Assembly (NCBI GenBank): GCA_025526915.1
Contig: JAHLKH010000116.1
Location: forward strand, 1 to 64,000
Length of the DNA stretch: 64,000 nt
Direction: 5' to 3'
Source of the DNA: Entophlyctis helioformis
Taxonomy: Eukaryota > Chytridiomycota > Chytridiomycetes > Chytridiales > Chytriomycetaceae
Below, piece by piece: positions 52,666 through 62,285 of the stretch. The notes beneath the pieces were generated by a model. The model saw nothing but the letters and a program-made list of their open reading frames with translations, was not told the DNA's origin and made no database searches. Made by a program: the position numbers and the translations under genes. The stretch's first letter is position 1; every line of letters begins with the position of its first letter.

Positions 52666-55600
52666 TTAGGTCGATCGGGAGGTGCCCCGATTCAAAGTGT
52701 TGGTGGTTGTGCTGGAAGTCAGAGCACGTGGAGTGGCACTTGACTTGCTGGCACGCTGTCTGCGTGTTGGACGCTGCTGGACGACAGGCGGATCTGGTGC
52801 TGGAGGCTGCTGGACGACAGGCGGATCGACTGGCGTGTGCGTCAAGTAGAGCGGCCGTTGTCCAAAGAGCAGATGCTCCAGTGCAACCATTCCGATGTTG
52901 GTGGCTCCAAGCACATCGCGGTGGTAGACAGTCTCGCAGTCTGTGCACTCGTAGCGTCGCAGGTTGGTGCGGTTCTTGTATGGGATCCGCTGCTTGCACT
53001 GCGGGCACATCTGGCTGGTCAGGTTCTCGTTGCAGCGGTAGATCTGTGTGTGTGTGTGTGTGCATGATCGTGTGTCAGTTGGTGCACAGATGGATGGATG
53101 GATGGACAGCGTGGCATCAGACGCACATAGGCATATCCAGACGACCGCAGATGCCTGATGAGAAACTTCTCAAACACAGCGTGCCTGCCACCTTGGCCTG
53201 TAAAGTCGATGCCAAATGCCCACACAACGGGAATGTCCTTCTCTGGGTTGCCGACAGGGAGGCCTTGAGATGCATCGGATGCGCGCTTGCCAGTGGTCGA
53301 TCCTGCCAGCTTCATGATGCCCTCAAGAGCCTGTCCGCGATCTGACATGCGCTTGCAGCGCATGGCAAACCGCTTGTCCTTGACCTTCTGTGGAATGCCA
53401 TGCCATGCCATGCCGTCCAGTGTGATCAGCAGGCAATCAAGCAGCATGGCGGCTGTGCCAATGGGCATCCAGAACCAGAGAAAATGTACCCGTGCATTCA
53501 GGAATGGCGAGCAGTACGCATGGCAGCGCAGATCCCAAAAGGCTCTCTCGCCTGCTGTGGCGTTTGGATCGGCATGCTTTGCTGTCTTGAATGCAATGGC
53601 CTCGTGGACGTCCGCAGCCTTGGCATATCGATTGTTGAGCCTGGCACAAGAGGCAGGCACTGTGAGTTGATCTGGTCAAGAGTGCACATGGCAGAGTCAT
53701 TGCATGCATACCACCGCTGAAAGATGCGCTCAGCATGAAATACGCCAGAGGAGAGCACGTAGTTGGCCTCGAGCGTGTATGTCTCCTCCTTGACATTGAC
53801 TAGCATGCTGGACGCACCAAACAGGTACCTTTCGCCCCAGTCAAAACTGACAACGTGAACAGTCTGGTAGCCTTGGTCGGTGAGCAGCTTGTTGGCATCA
53901 GCAACATCGGGCAGTCGCTGCGAGGCGTAAAAGTTGCACTTGACCTGTCATGCCATGGCATGAGTGAGGAATGTGCAATGCATGTGCACCAATGCGCGAG
54001 GTTGGCATGCAAGTGGCTTACAGGATTGGGCGTGTATGGCTTGGCGGCTGATGAGTCGGCTGGATTGGCGGCTGTGGATGGCATGTCAGTCGGTGTGGAC
54101 AACAAGTACGCGTCTGGATTGGCACAGCAACTCACATTCGCCATCAAGGCTATCATCCAAGTCATCATCCAAGTCATCATCCAAGTCATCATCCAAGTCA
54201 TCGTCAGAATCAGAGTCATCAGCATCCTCAACCTGACTGGGCTGCTCGTCTGAAGTCGCCGCGCTGGGACCTGCAGAGCAAGGCAGTGGTCAGAATCAAT
54301 GCGTGCACCACAGCATCCAAGCACGCCACATACTGCGAGGCGACTTTGGACGGTTTGTGCGAAACTCCAGAACAGTTTGAAAGACACTCTTCCCGTCGGT
54401 CTTGATGCTGCCAAATCTGACCGACTTGGTTGGTAGCACTTGAGGAAGAGCATCAACCTCGGCCTTGATCACGTCCACCGACTGCTTGTCGTCCAGTTGA
54501 AGATCGTCAGCCTTGGCTTCTTGTGTCACGTCCGCAGTTGCTCTGGCCTCTGCCGCGGTGTCGGCCGGGTCAATCTGCAACTTGGCCTGTGCTGGCGTTT
54601 GATAGCGCCGTGTATCAGAGGCGAGTCCAGGGAGGAGGAGATCCATGACGCACAGCTCATCACTTGAACTGAACGCCTTGTCGATGGCTTTGTTTGGCAA
54701 TGCAAGCTCCAAGTCTTTCCAGTCAAGCTCTTTGAGAAGCCAGCCAGGCTCTTTGAGAAGAGTGGATTGTTAGCATCAAATCATAAAAAGATGGCATAGA
54801 CAGGCAGTGTGACTGACTTATGGCAGCAAGAAGCTCCGATCTCAATGCTCGCAAGACGGGATCTTGTGACTTGCTGGTGCGATCCCTTTTCAGCCCCATA
54901 ACCGCCCAGAAGAGGACGGTCTCGGTGATAAGAACAAAGGGATCACGACTTGCCGCCTGAGGACAAAGCTTGATGCTCTCTCTTCCAGCGAGATCACGCA
55001 GTTGCTTGAAGCGTCCAACAGTTGACAGCGACATGTTGCGTATGATGGCCACGAGCTTGTGCAATGCTGGCGGGGTCACGACAGCGCTCTTGTTCCCTGC
55101 GGTGCCCTTGGCGGCCGGCTTCTTGCCGCGTGCCTTCTTGGTCGCGCCGCTCTTGTCAGTGGCCGACGATGAGCTTGACGCGGTCTGCTCATGGCTTGCT
55201 GCAGGAGGGGTGGTGTCAAGATCAGCCGACGATGGGTTTGGCGCTGTACTCTTGCGCCTTGCTCTCTTGGGTTGTGTCGGGCTTGACGCGGCGTCCTCAG
55301 TGCTTGACGCCACACTCGTTTGTCTCCCTCTCTTGGCCGCCGATGGTCTTGGCGCGGTGTCCTTGGCAGCAGCAGCCTTGGCGGCCTTGTTGGCAGCAGG
55401 AGCCTTGGTGGCTTTGGCAGCAGCAGCCTTGGCGGCATCAGCTTCCTTGAACAGGGATTGAACCAACTCTTTCGCCTGCTCGCGAGACATTTCGGGAGCA
55501 AGCTTGATGGCTGCACCAACCGCCAGGTCGAATTGACTTCCAATGTAGTGCCGCGCGAGTATGGTGCTCACCTCTCTGGCGAGGTTGTTGAAGATGTCAT

Positions 55601-58600
55601 CTGTTGCGCTCCCGCAGAGAGTGTTGTCCAGGCGGTATGGTAGAGCTGCCTGATACGTGACGTCCTCCTGCATGTCCGTCTGGATTGTGTCGGCCTGCTG
55701 CGCGCCATTCTTGTCCGCGTACATCTTGTCCGCACTGGCCTGCACCGTCCCGCGCGTCCATGCGCGGTGGATCATCAACTGCATGACAGTGACGACCCAT
55801 GCATTGATCGTCTCCATCTTCAAATCTGGCTTGGCCATCTCCTTGCCGGTGAAAATGAACGACAGGTGGCGAAAGATGCAGGCCACAGTTGTCTCGCCGC
55901 CAGAGGTGCTGTTGATGAGTGCCGTGAACAGCTGGTTGGATGTCGGCACTGTTGGTGCTGCTGCTGCTGGCTGCTGAGGCTGCTGAGGCTGCTGAGGCTC
56001 GTCAGGTTGCTCGTGATCGTCAGGCTGCTCGTGAATGTTGGCATCCTCGTGAATGTCGGCATCCTCGGCGTCCTCAGGCTGCTCGGCGTCCTTTGACTCC
56101 TTGGCTATCTTAGGCTTCGTGACCTTCTTGGGCTTCTTGACCTTCTCAAACATAACGTGCTCGAGTCTTGTACCTGTCGCCAGTTGCACCGGATGTCCAT
56201 ACCGAGGCTCCTCGCTTTCGTGATTGTACAAACTCAAGCCGTACATGAGGCGGGCAGTGACGTCCTTTCCGAGGGTGAATCGACCCGAGAAGAGCTCCGC
56301 CTTGGTCACGCCGCCGAGGCAGTCGATGCTGGCATGGTCGCCGAGGTCGTCTGTCAGAGTTCCTGCTCGAGTGCAGCGAAGGCACAGGGAACTGCGGGTC
56401 TGCAACACAGACAGAGGGAGAGGAGCTGTCAGGCGACAGCGTCTGAGGCAGGCAAATGAATATGTATTGTAAGAAGTACCTGCAACACAGACAGAGGGAG
56501 AGGAGCTGTCAGGCGACAGCGTCTGAGGCAGGCAAATGAATAGAACAGCAAGGGAAAGGCAGAGACGCAAGACATAGAGTTGGAAAAGCCAACAGACGAT
56601 AATCTAACATCGTCGATACCCTTGAAGTCCAGGTCCAAGAAACAATACCGCGTCGTCTTGTCATCGAGCCACTTGTACACGTGGTACTTGGGCGGGAGTG
56701 GCGCATCCGCGTTGAGATCAAGTAGCTCTTCGACGATGGCGCCAATCACGACGAACCCAGCATGCCGAACACCGACCGTGAACGAGTACACCTTTACAAA
56801 TGTGTCCTCGATGATCAGACGCCGCGTCCATATCTTTGGCATCTTCCTGGCTTCGATGCCATAGACCTTGGCGCTTCCTGGATCGCCCGACAACATTTTC
56901 TGTGCACCACGCCAACCTCTGAGTTAGTCCATGCAAAGCCATGCATGCAGGCAGAATGGCAATCCTAAATCGTACCTTAAGCAGCACTCTCGCGCCATGA
57001 TGATCAGGCTCGTCCACGGCAGGCTGATCTGGCGCATCCACAGCAGGTTGATTGGTTGCTTGCTCTGCCGTTTGTTGATCATTGCTGCCGATCGCCGCAG
57101 AGAGGGACATGAGTGGCCCTGTAACAATGCGACCCAGCTTTCGAATCAGCAGATGTAGTGCCCATCGTGAGCGACGCACAATTCTGCCAAAACACGTATG
57201 TCAGCAAGAGTACTCAAGGCAAATGGCACAGCATACATCACTTACCCCTGTCTCGAGCCACCAGGCAAACTACTGCGGGCAAAACGGCTCGACTTTCCCT
57301 TGTTTGCCTTGATGGCCCTCAGTGTCGCGGCCTTTGCAGCTTGCAATGCGCTACTCTTCATGAGCGCGGCCTCCTGCTTCTTTGTGAATTGAAGTCGTGG
57401 CTGTGGAGGTTGGATGCAGCATGAGCAATGCATTCCGAGTGCACACAATGCATATACAAGCGCCAATGGTACATCAGAACTAACCGTCGTCTTGGTGTCT
57501 AAATGTCGATTGAGAGAAAAGACCACGGGCTGTGCTTCTTCCACCTGAGCGTCAACAGAGGGCTGTGGTCGCTTACGCCGCTTGCGCCGCTTTGGAGGCC
57601 GAGCCTCCTGCCAATTGGAGAAATGAGTGATTGCGACAAGTCAGTACATGCACACACACAGTCAAGATGAAGACGCACCGAGGCTTCCTTGATGATCGAC
57701 TCTAGCAGTTTGATGGCCTCGTTCAGCTGCTCGACAAGTGTCACTGATTCGCCATCCGTGCGAGATTTCAGGTCGTTCAGCCGTTCGGTGGCCTTTCTGT
57801 GGATCTCGGCCAAGGATTTTTGGGGATCGTCCTGCTTGATGACCTTGCCTTTCTGCTTGCCTTTCTGCTTGCCTTTCTGCTTGCCTTTCTGCGTGCCTGG
57901 CTGCGTTTTTGGTTCTTGAATAGCACATTCAGCATAGAAGGTGTTGTCAGTACATGGCATCGAGTCATTCCAATGCAAGCCAAATGTACGTGGAGTTGAA
58001 ATATCCTGAAAGGATACGCAGCAAGGATTCACAATTTTGCCCAGCTGCACCTTCATCCTCCGAGCTGCGCCCTGTCCAATGCACAGCGGATTGAGTTAGA
58101 CAGTTCAAGGTGAGAGATGCACATGCATCCAAGTCATGCCATAACGTACATGTGTGTCCCAAACAAGCCGATCAAGTCGACCAAGCTCTGCGTGTACTGT
58201 CGGTAAAAGGGATTGCTCACGGACAAGCTCCAACAGCTGCGCACTTGCTGTCCTGCTGATCTTGGCTAGAATGTCACGGCCTGCGACTCCATCGGGGTTG
58301 CGAGCAAGGTAACCTGGCACGTGCTTGACAATGCAGTCGAATGCAATCGGACATCGCTTGACCTCGTAAAAAGTTGTGGCCATTTCGCCGTTGTTGACAA
58401 TCTTGTCAGGTGCCCGTCGATATCCTTCTGCGTCAGGTGCACAATTTCAGAGTCGGGATTGCGTTCTTGCCACTTGGAGTGTACAAGGAGGCAGCCAGCA
58501 GATGAGCATCTGCATCGCGATCCAACAATGACATCAAAGACAGGAACGCAGAGTCAGCAATGTGAGAGACTTCAAGAGATCGCATGCATGCGTACCTTGG

Positions 58601-60102
58601 TTGAGCCGCGGTGGTCGTGTTGGCAGCCTGGCTGCTGTCATTGCCACGTAGCAATGGATGGTCAGCATGGTGCTATGCATGCAAATGCATCTACAGTGCC
58701 ACGTGCTTGGCCAGTCATGCAATGACTTGCCTCTGCCCTTGCACATCGCCAGATTGACCGTTGTTGCTGCTTGGGGCTTTGAACTGGCTGGCAATGTTTC
58801 CCGACTTGTCGTGGTACACGAAAACAGAGAAGGCATTGAGGAACGACTTGACGAGGTCCTCGCCTCCGATCGCCAACAACTCGTCAGAGTAGGCGGCCCT
58901 GACATCCTTCTTGAAGTCGCTGGCAATGTTGGGGGTGTGGAGCAGGACGCAGAACTCCTCCGGCGTGATATTCCTCTTGCGCGCCGCCTCCTCGACGTAC
59001 CTGTTGACGGTGTTGACGGCAGTGCGCAGACCTGCAAGACGATGTGAGTAGCAACACGTGTTAGTCAACACCACAGTTTGGACGACAATACAGAGCATCA
59101 AGACAGGAATCGCACGCACCACGCCCGTAGCAATCAAAATAGTCACTCTTGCTCAATGCAACAACAAGTTGGCAAGCTCCAGGGAATTCGTATACTCCGA
59201 GGGCAGACGCAAGAGATACGATGCCTGAATGGTTGAAAGACCGCAGGTTGGTGGCCTCCGCGTTCCGCATGGACATCATGATGACGGGACAACGTCCAGC
59301 ACAGTGCGCGACGAGATCAGAGTCGTTACAAATGACGGCAATGGGAATGTCGCTGCTGCGAGACAAAGACTGTTAGCCGTTGATCAACACAGACAGTTGC
59401 CATGGCGATCTATACCTTGGCTTGCTTGCATGGTAGGCTACATGGCGGGCAATGCAAACGTCCGCTTCGTGCTTGCACCAGCATACTGCACGCCACGGCT
59501 CAGACCTGTAGATCTCCGCGATCGCCTCGTAAATCAGCTGCTTGTCATTGTGCGTGAGCGTGAACGAGAGCAGCAGCGCACGCTTCTCTTTCCTGGATCA
59601 TTGACTGAGAGTTAGAATCGCCTCGATGCGGCAGGACAAAGTGGACATACTTGGATAAGCGCTTGTATCTCTTGCGTTTGCGGCGTCTGCGAATACACTG
59701 TAGAACTGTGCCCACCGCATTCAGGACCTTGATCGCACGGCCCTTGTGGACAATCTTAATCCCAGAGTCGCCAAGCCTGCCGTCAACGTGGAACATGTAG
59801 GCGTACTCGGGGCCAAACTTGTCCGTGAACGAGCTAAGTACCGGCTTGAGGATCGGTATCCACTCGGCCTTTGACAACGGGTGATCGGACCCTCCTCTCC
59901 TGAAGTGCGGAAAACACACACTCATCACATCGACAAGGAAGGCACCGCGGTTGCTGGGTGTGGCCGTGTTGGTGTCGTTTGGATCTTGTGACAGTCGTGC
60001 ACTGCCAAGCACAAGCTTCGACACCAAGGACCAGGGCACGTCCTTGTGTACGCTGCCGCCGCCATTCTCCACCACACACGAAACAACCGCAGAGACCCCC
60101 AT
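52666..60102 (-). CDS. XPG/FEN1-like nuclease fused to Fanzor (eukaryotic TnpB) RuvC nuclease
   Basis: Exon ends, minus strand: 60102-59651, 59592-59416, 59355-59120, 59031-58731, 58634-58596, 58509-58150, 58071-57679, 57607-57485, 57400-57246, 57183-56976, 56899-56609, 56399-54818, 54750-54334, 54270-54136, 54071-54022, 53944-53712, 53640-53490, 53387-53127, 53043-52666. All phases match except for one apparent missing base near 58418. The first 390 residues resemble XPG/FEN1: MGVS start, FLVDVMSVCF, a basic arch, KHEADVCIARH, AVICNDSDLVAHC and CYGRGLRTA like a helix-hairpin-helix. The last 340 residues are Fanzor/TnpB-like: RuvC-I SFDWGERYLFGAS, VVWAFGIDFTGQGG, ENLTSQMCPQC and zinc ribbon YECTDCETVYHRDVLGATNI with the RuvC-III Asp. 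The middle is Lys-rich and unassigned. It is a likely RNA-guided nuclease or transposon protein. Alternatively two adjacent genes split near exon 7 (RMKVQLGKI). Exon 4 uses a GC-AG intron. Confidence 0.7.
54155..54202. repeat. 12-bp coding minisatellite (x4) in the Fanzor gene
   Basis: Four perfect copies of atccaagtcatc lie within exon 14 and encode an Asp-Asp-Asp-Leu-type acidic repeat on the minus strand. Confidence 0.95.
56400..56462 (-). repeat. Duplicated 3' splice site region, copy 1 (used)
   Basis: This 63-bp pyrimidine-rich intron end plus AG, immediately before exon 12, is identical to the copy at 56480-56542. Confidence 0.92.
56480..56542 (-). repeat. Duplicated 3' splice site region, copy 2
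   Basis: This identical 63-bp copy lies 80 bp further 5' in the same intron, also ending in a CAG acceptor. Use of this acceptor would insert about 80 nt and shift the frame. Confidence 0.92.
57845..57892. repeat. 12-bp coding minisatellite (x4), Lys/Gln repeat
   Basis: Four perfect copies of ttgcctttctgc lie in exon 7 of the XPG-Fanzor gene and encode Gly-Lys-Gln-Lys repeats on the minus strand. Confidence 0.95.
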
Positions 60103-60124
60103 GTCGTGCTCGCGTGTGCGCGGT

Positions 60125-60136
60125 TGTGCGTGTGTG

Positions 60137-60185
<49 letters not shown>
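60125..60185. repeat. GT/AC microsatellite at the 5' end of the XPG-Fanzor gene
   Basis: About 60 bp of nearly perfect GT dinucleotides begin 23 bp upstream of the proposed start codon (60102). Confidence 0.95.
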
Positions 60186-60192
<7 letters not shown>

Positions 60193-60999
60193 TGGTTGTG
60201 CGTGTATGGGGTTGCGTTATGGACAGGCAAGGGTGTGCTGAAGAGGGCAATGAGCGACAGGGAGTCTCGTCAAAAATGTATCAGTGTATGTGGATGGTCG
60301 AGCAACCACAGACGGGCCAACCGCTCTCTTTATGACAAACACAGCGGCCGTGTTGTTGCAACTGCCACAGATGATCACATCTGTGTGTCTGAGATTTGCA
60401 ATGTTTGATTCATGATCAGTGGCACGTCACCAAAACGCGACCCAGGCACATGAACGCGTTGATCTGGAGTGTTGATTGCAAAAGATCACCATGCCTCATC
60501 CTCCACAAGCGCAGTCGTGGATGGCAAGCTGGCCTCGGCGGTGAGTCTGGCACGAGGTGTGTGCTCTTGTCGATGAGCATGCGCAGCTGGCTCGCCTTGA
60601 TATCTGATCAGTTGACACCAAACTCAACTTGAATACTCATGGATACACAGTCACTCTGATCAGTGAACAGATGGCGTTGATGCAGCCCATCTTGGCTGTG
60701 GCGGCTTGATGGCCACTGGGCGGCACACCAAGGGCTCTCCTGCCTGTGGCAGTCTCAACTGGCACCTGTTTGCATCCAGCCGGCACTCTTTTGCGTGCTG
60801 CAGAGACAACCGTGCCATAGCAGACCTGGATGCCTTGGTTGAATGAGCAACCAAAGACTTGCTTGATGCTCAACGGGGTTTGGGTGTTGGCATGGTAGCC
60901 ACAGCACTGGTTGCCCATCCAGCCTTGTTCATAGGGTCCATGCCGCAGTTGGAATCACCAAGTGCGCATGGAATTGCTAGATCTCATCCGTGTGAATAC
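60186..60999. other. Intergenic region
   Basis: This is the promoter side of the XPG-Fanzor gene. A 93-codon minus-strand frame at 60918-60637 (GNQCCGYHANTQTP) could be a 3' exon of the weak ORF at 61343, but I could not join it in phase. No confident gene. Confidence 0.4.
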
Positions 61000-61343
61000 C
61001 TCCAGCCTGATGCCCAGCCCTCCTTTGTGCTCTGAGCAGTACTGAGATGCGCCATATCACTATCCGGCTCTTTGGAACAGAGATTGCCAACCAGTGCCAT
61101 GACAATCCTCCAATCTTTGACCGAGTAGTCATCCCAGATCTCACAAATGTGTCGCACTTTCTTGTGATGATGGTGCAAGGCAAGTTTCTCCTTGGGCACA
61201 GTGTCTTCATTGCCGACTTTGGATGCTGTTGACTTCAGTCGCCAGCAGGTCTGGGACGACTTGTTCTTTGCAGCCTGCAGTCGATCAGCCCTTTGTTGTT
61301 GACCGAGACTGTGCATGCTGCTCGTCATTGCATTTGCGGGCAT
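61000..61343 (-). CDS. Possible exon of an unknown gene
   Basis: From an ATG at 61343, 114 codons read like protein (KVRHICEIWDDYSVKDWRIV, then ALVGNLCSKEPDSD) and end at a GTATTC donor in phase 2. A start region rich in Gln/Ala/Lys and a His run are visible, but no domain. Two downstream acceptors give short, implausible tails, so the 3' end is unresolved. It may be a gene fragment or a remnant linked to the Fanzor locus. Confidence 0.3.
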
Positions 61344-61464
61344 GCTGACAAGTCAGGTGGGCGTGGCTGTTGGCTGTGGATGACGGGGTGCGACGACATC
61401 GTGCCTTGAATGAATGACATGTTGATTATCTGCGCTGCTGGCTGTTGCAAAGACACTCGTCGCT

Positions 61465-62094
61465 GTGACCTTGCTGTCTACACCAAGGCAGCCAGGGCAG
61501 GTTGACATGAGTGTGAGCAGGATTGCTGCAGGCATTCTGTGTGTATCGCCTCGACAGTTCTCAAAGTCAGACCAAGCCAAGCGCGATGCCTTACAGCAGC
61601 TTGATGATACGCAGCAGCTCAACGATACGCCGAGTGATCCATCCATGACCTCGTTGGTGAGCTCGTCTGCCTCTTGTGCGATGGCTGTCAACAGTTGCGA
61701 CTCTGTTGACACTGTGTGCCTTGCCAATCTCAACGACAACAAGGACCTTGCAGGCGAGCCTGGACAGCCAGCCGTTGCTGCAGCTGCCACGCCAACAGCC
61801 AGCCGCCAAAGAGCACCAAGCAAGCGGAAGAGAGCAGCAGCAGATGCCAGTGCGTCTGTGTCGCCTGTGACGTCGCCTGTTCGGACATTGCAGCAGGCCG
61901 CCCCAGCAGCACACACAAGAGGGCCGCCTGGAGGCAGAGGGGCAGCAGCCGCAACAGACAGTCGCACGACAGTTCTTGGTGACACTACCAACATGCAACC
62001 AACTGCTGCCCCTTGGACAGGCTCAGCAGTCCACAAGCAAGCGTCAAAGCGGGCACGACTTGAGAAGGCATCGCCTGCAGGCTGCTCAAAGTGA
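61465..62094 (+). CDS. Low-complexity ORF with basic cluster, uncertain
   Basis: A 209-codon frame rich in Ala, Ser, Thr and Gln with a KRKR basic cluster (RAPSKRKRAAADAS), reading like a disordered nuclear protein. The opposite strand is also open over the same DNA (61353-62036), and no intron, TATA box or domain separates the two readings. The plus-strand frame has the more protein-like composition. It is listed only as a possibility. Confidence 0.25.
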   Translation: MTLLSTPRQPGQVDMSVSRIAAGILCVSPRQFSKSDQAKRDALQQLDDTQQLNDTPSDPSMTSLVSSSASCAMAVNSCDSVDTVCLANLNDNKDLAGEPGQPAVAAAATPTASRQRAPSKRKRAAADASASVSPVTSPVRTLQQAAPAAHTRGPPGGRGAAAATDSRTTVLGDTTNMQPTAAPWTGSAVHKQASKRARLEKASPAGCSK

Positions 62095-62285
62095 CTGGGA
62101 ATTCGGACAAGAATATGAAATTGGATTCAAAAAGATTGGAAATTGGATGCCAAATTGAACAAAATTCGAGGCAAACCAGCCGACCAATCAGGTGCCGGCA
62201 CAGGGCTCTCTATGGGAAAAACACAGAATTACCTGCAATAAATACACGCGAGCGTGTGCGATCCCGGCCTTTGGTGGAAACAAAC

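Noticed and set aside
53640..53700. A 20-nt intron within the Fanzor gene
   Set aside because: It is too short for splicing; the better donor GTATGC at 53711 keeps the phase and gives a normal 71-nt intron.
60125..60185. His/Thr and Val/Cys repeat ORFs
   Set aside because: They are translations of a GT microsatellite in the upstream flank.
52500..62130. Possible terminal repeats of a Fanzor-bearing transposon (shared AATTGGATTC words near 52510 and 62120)
   Set aside because: Only about ten bases match, in direct orientation and AT-rich context; not convincing as element ends.
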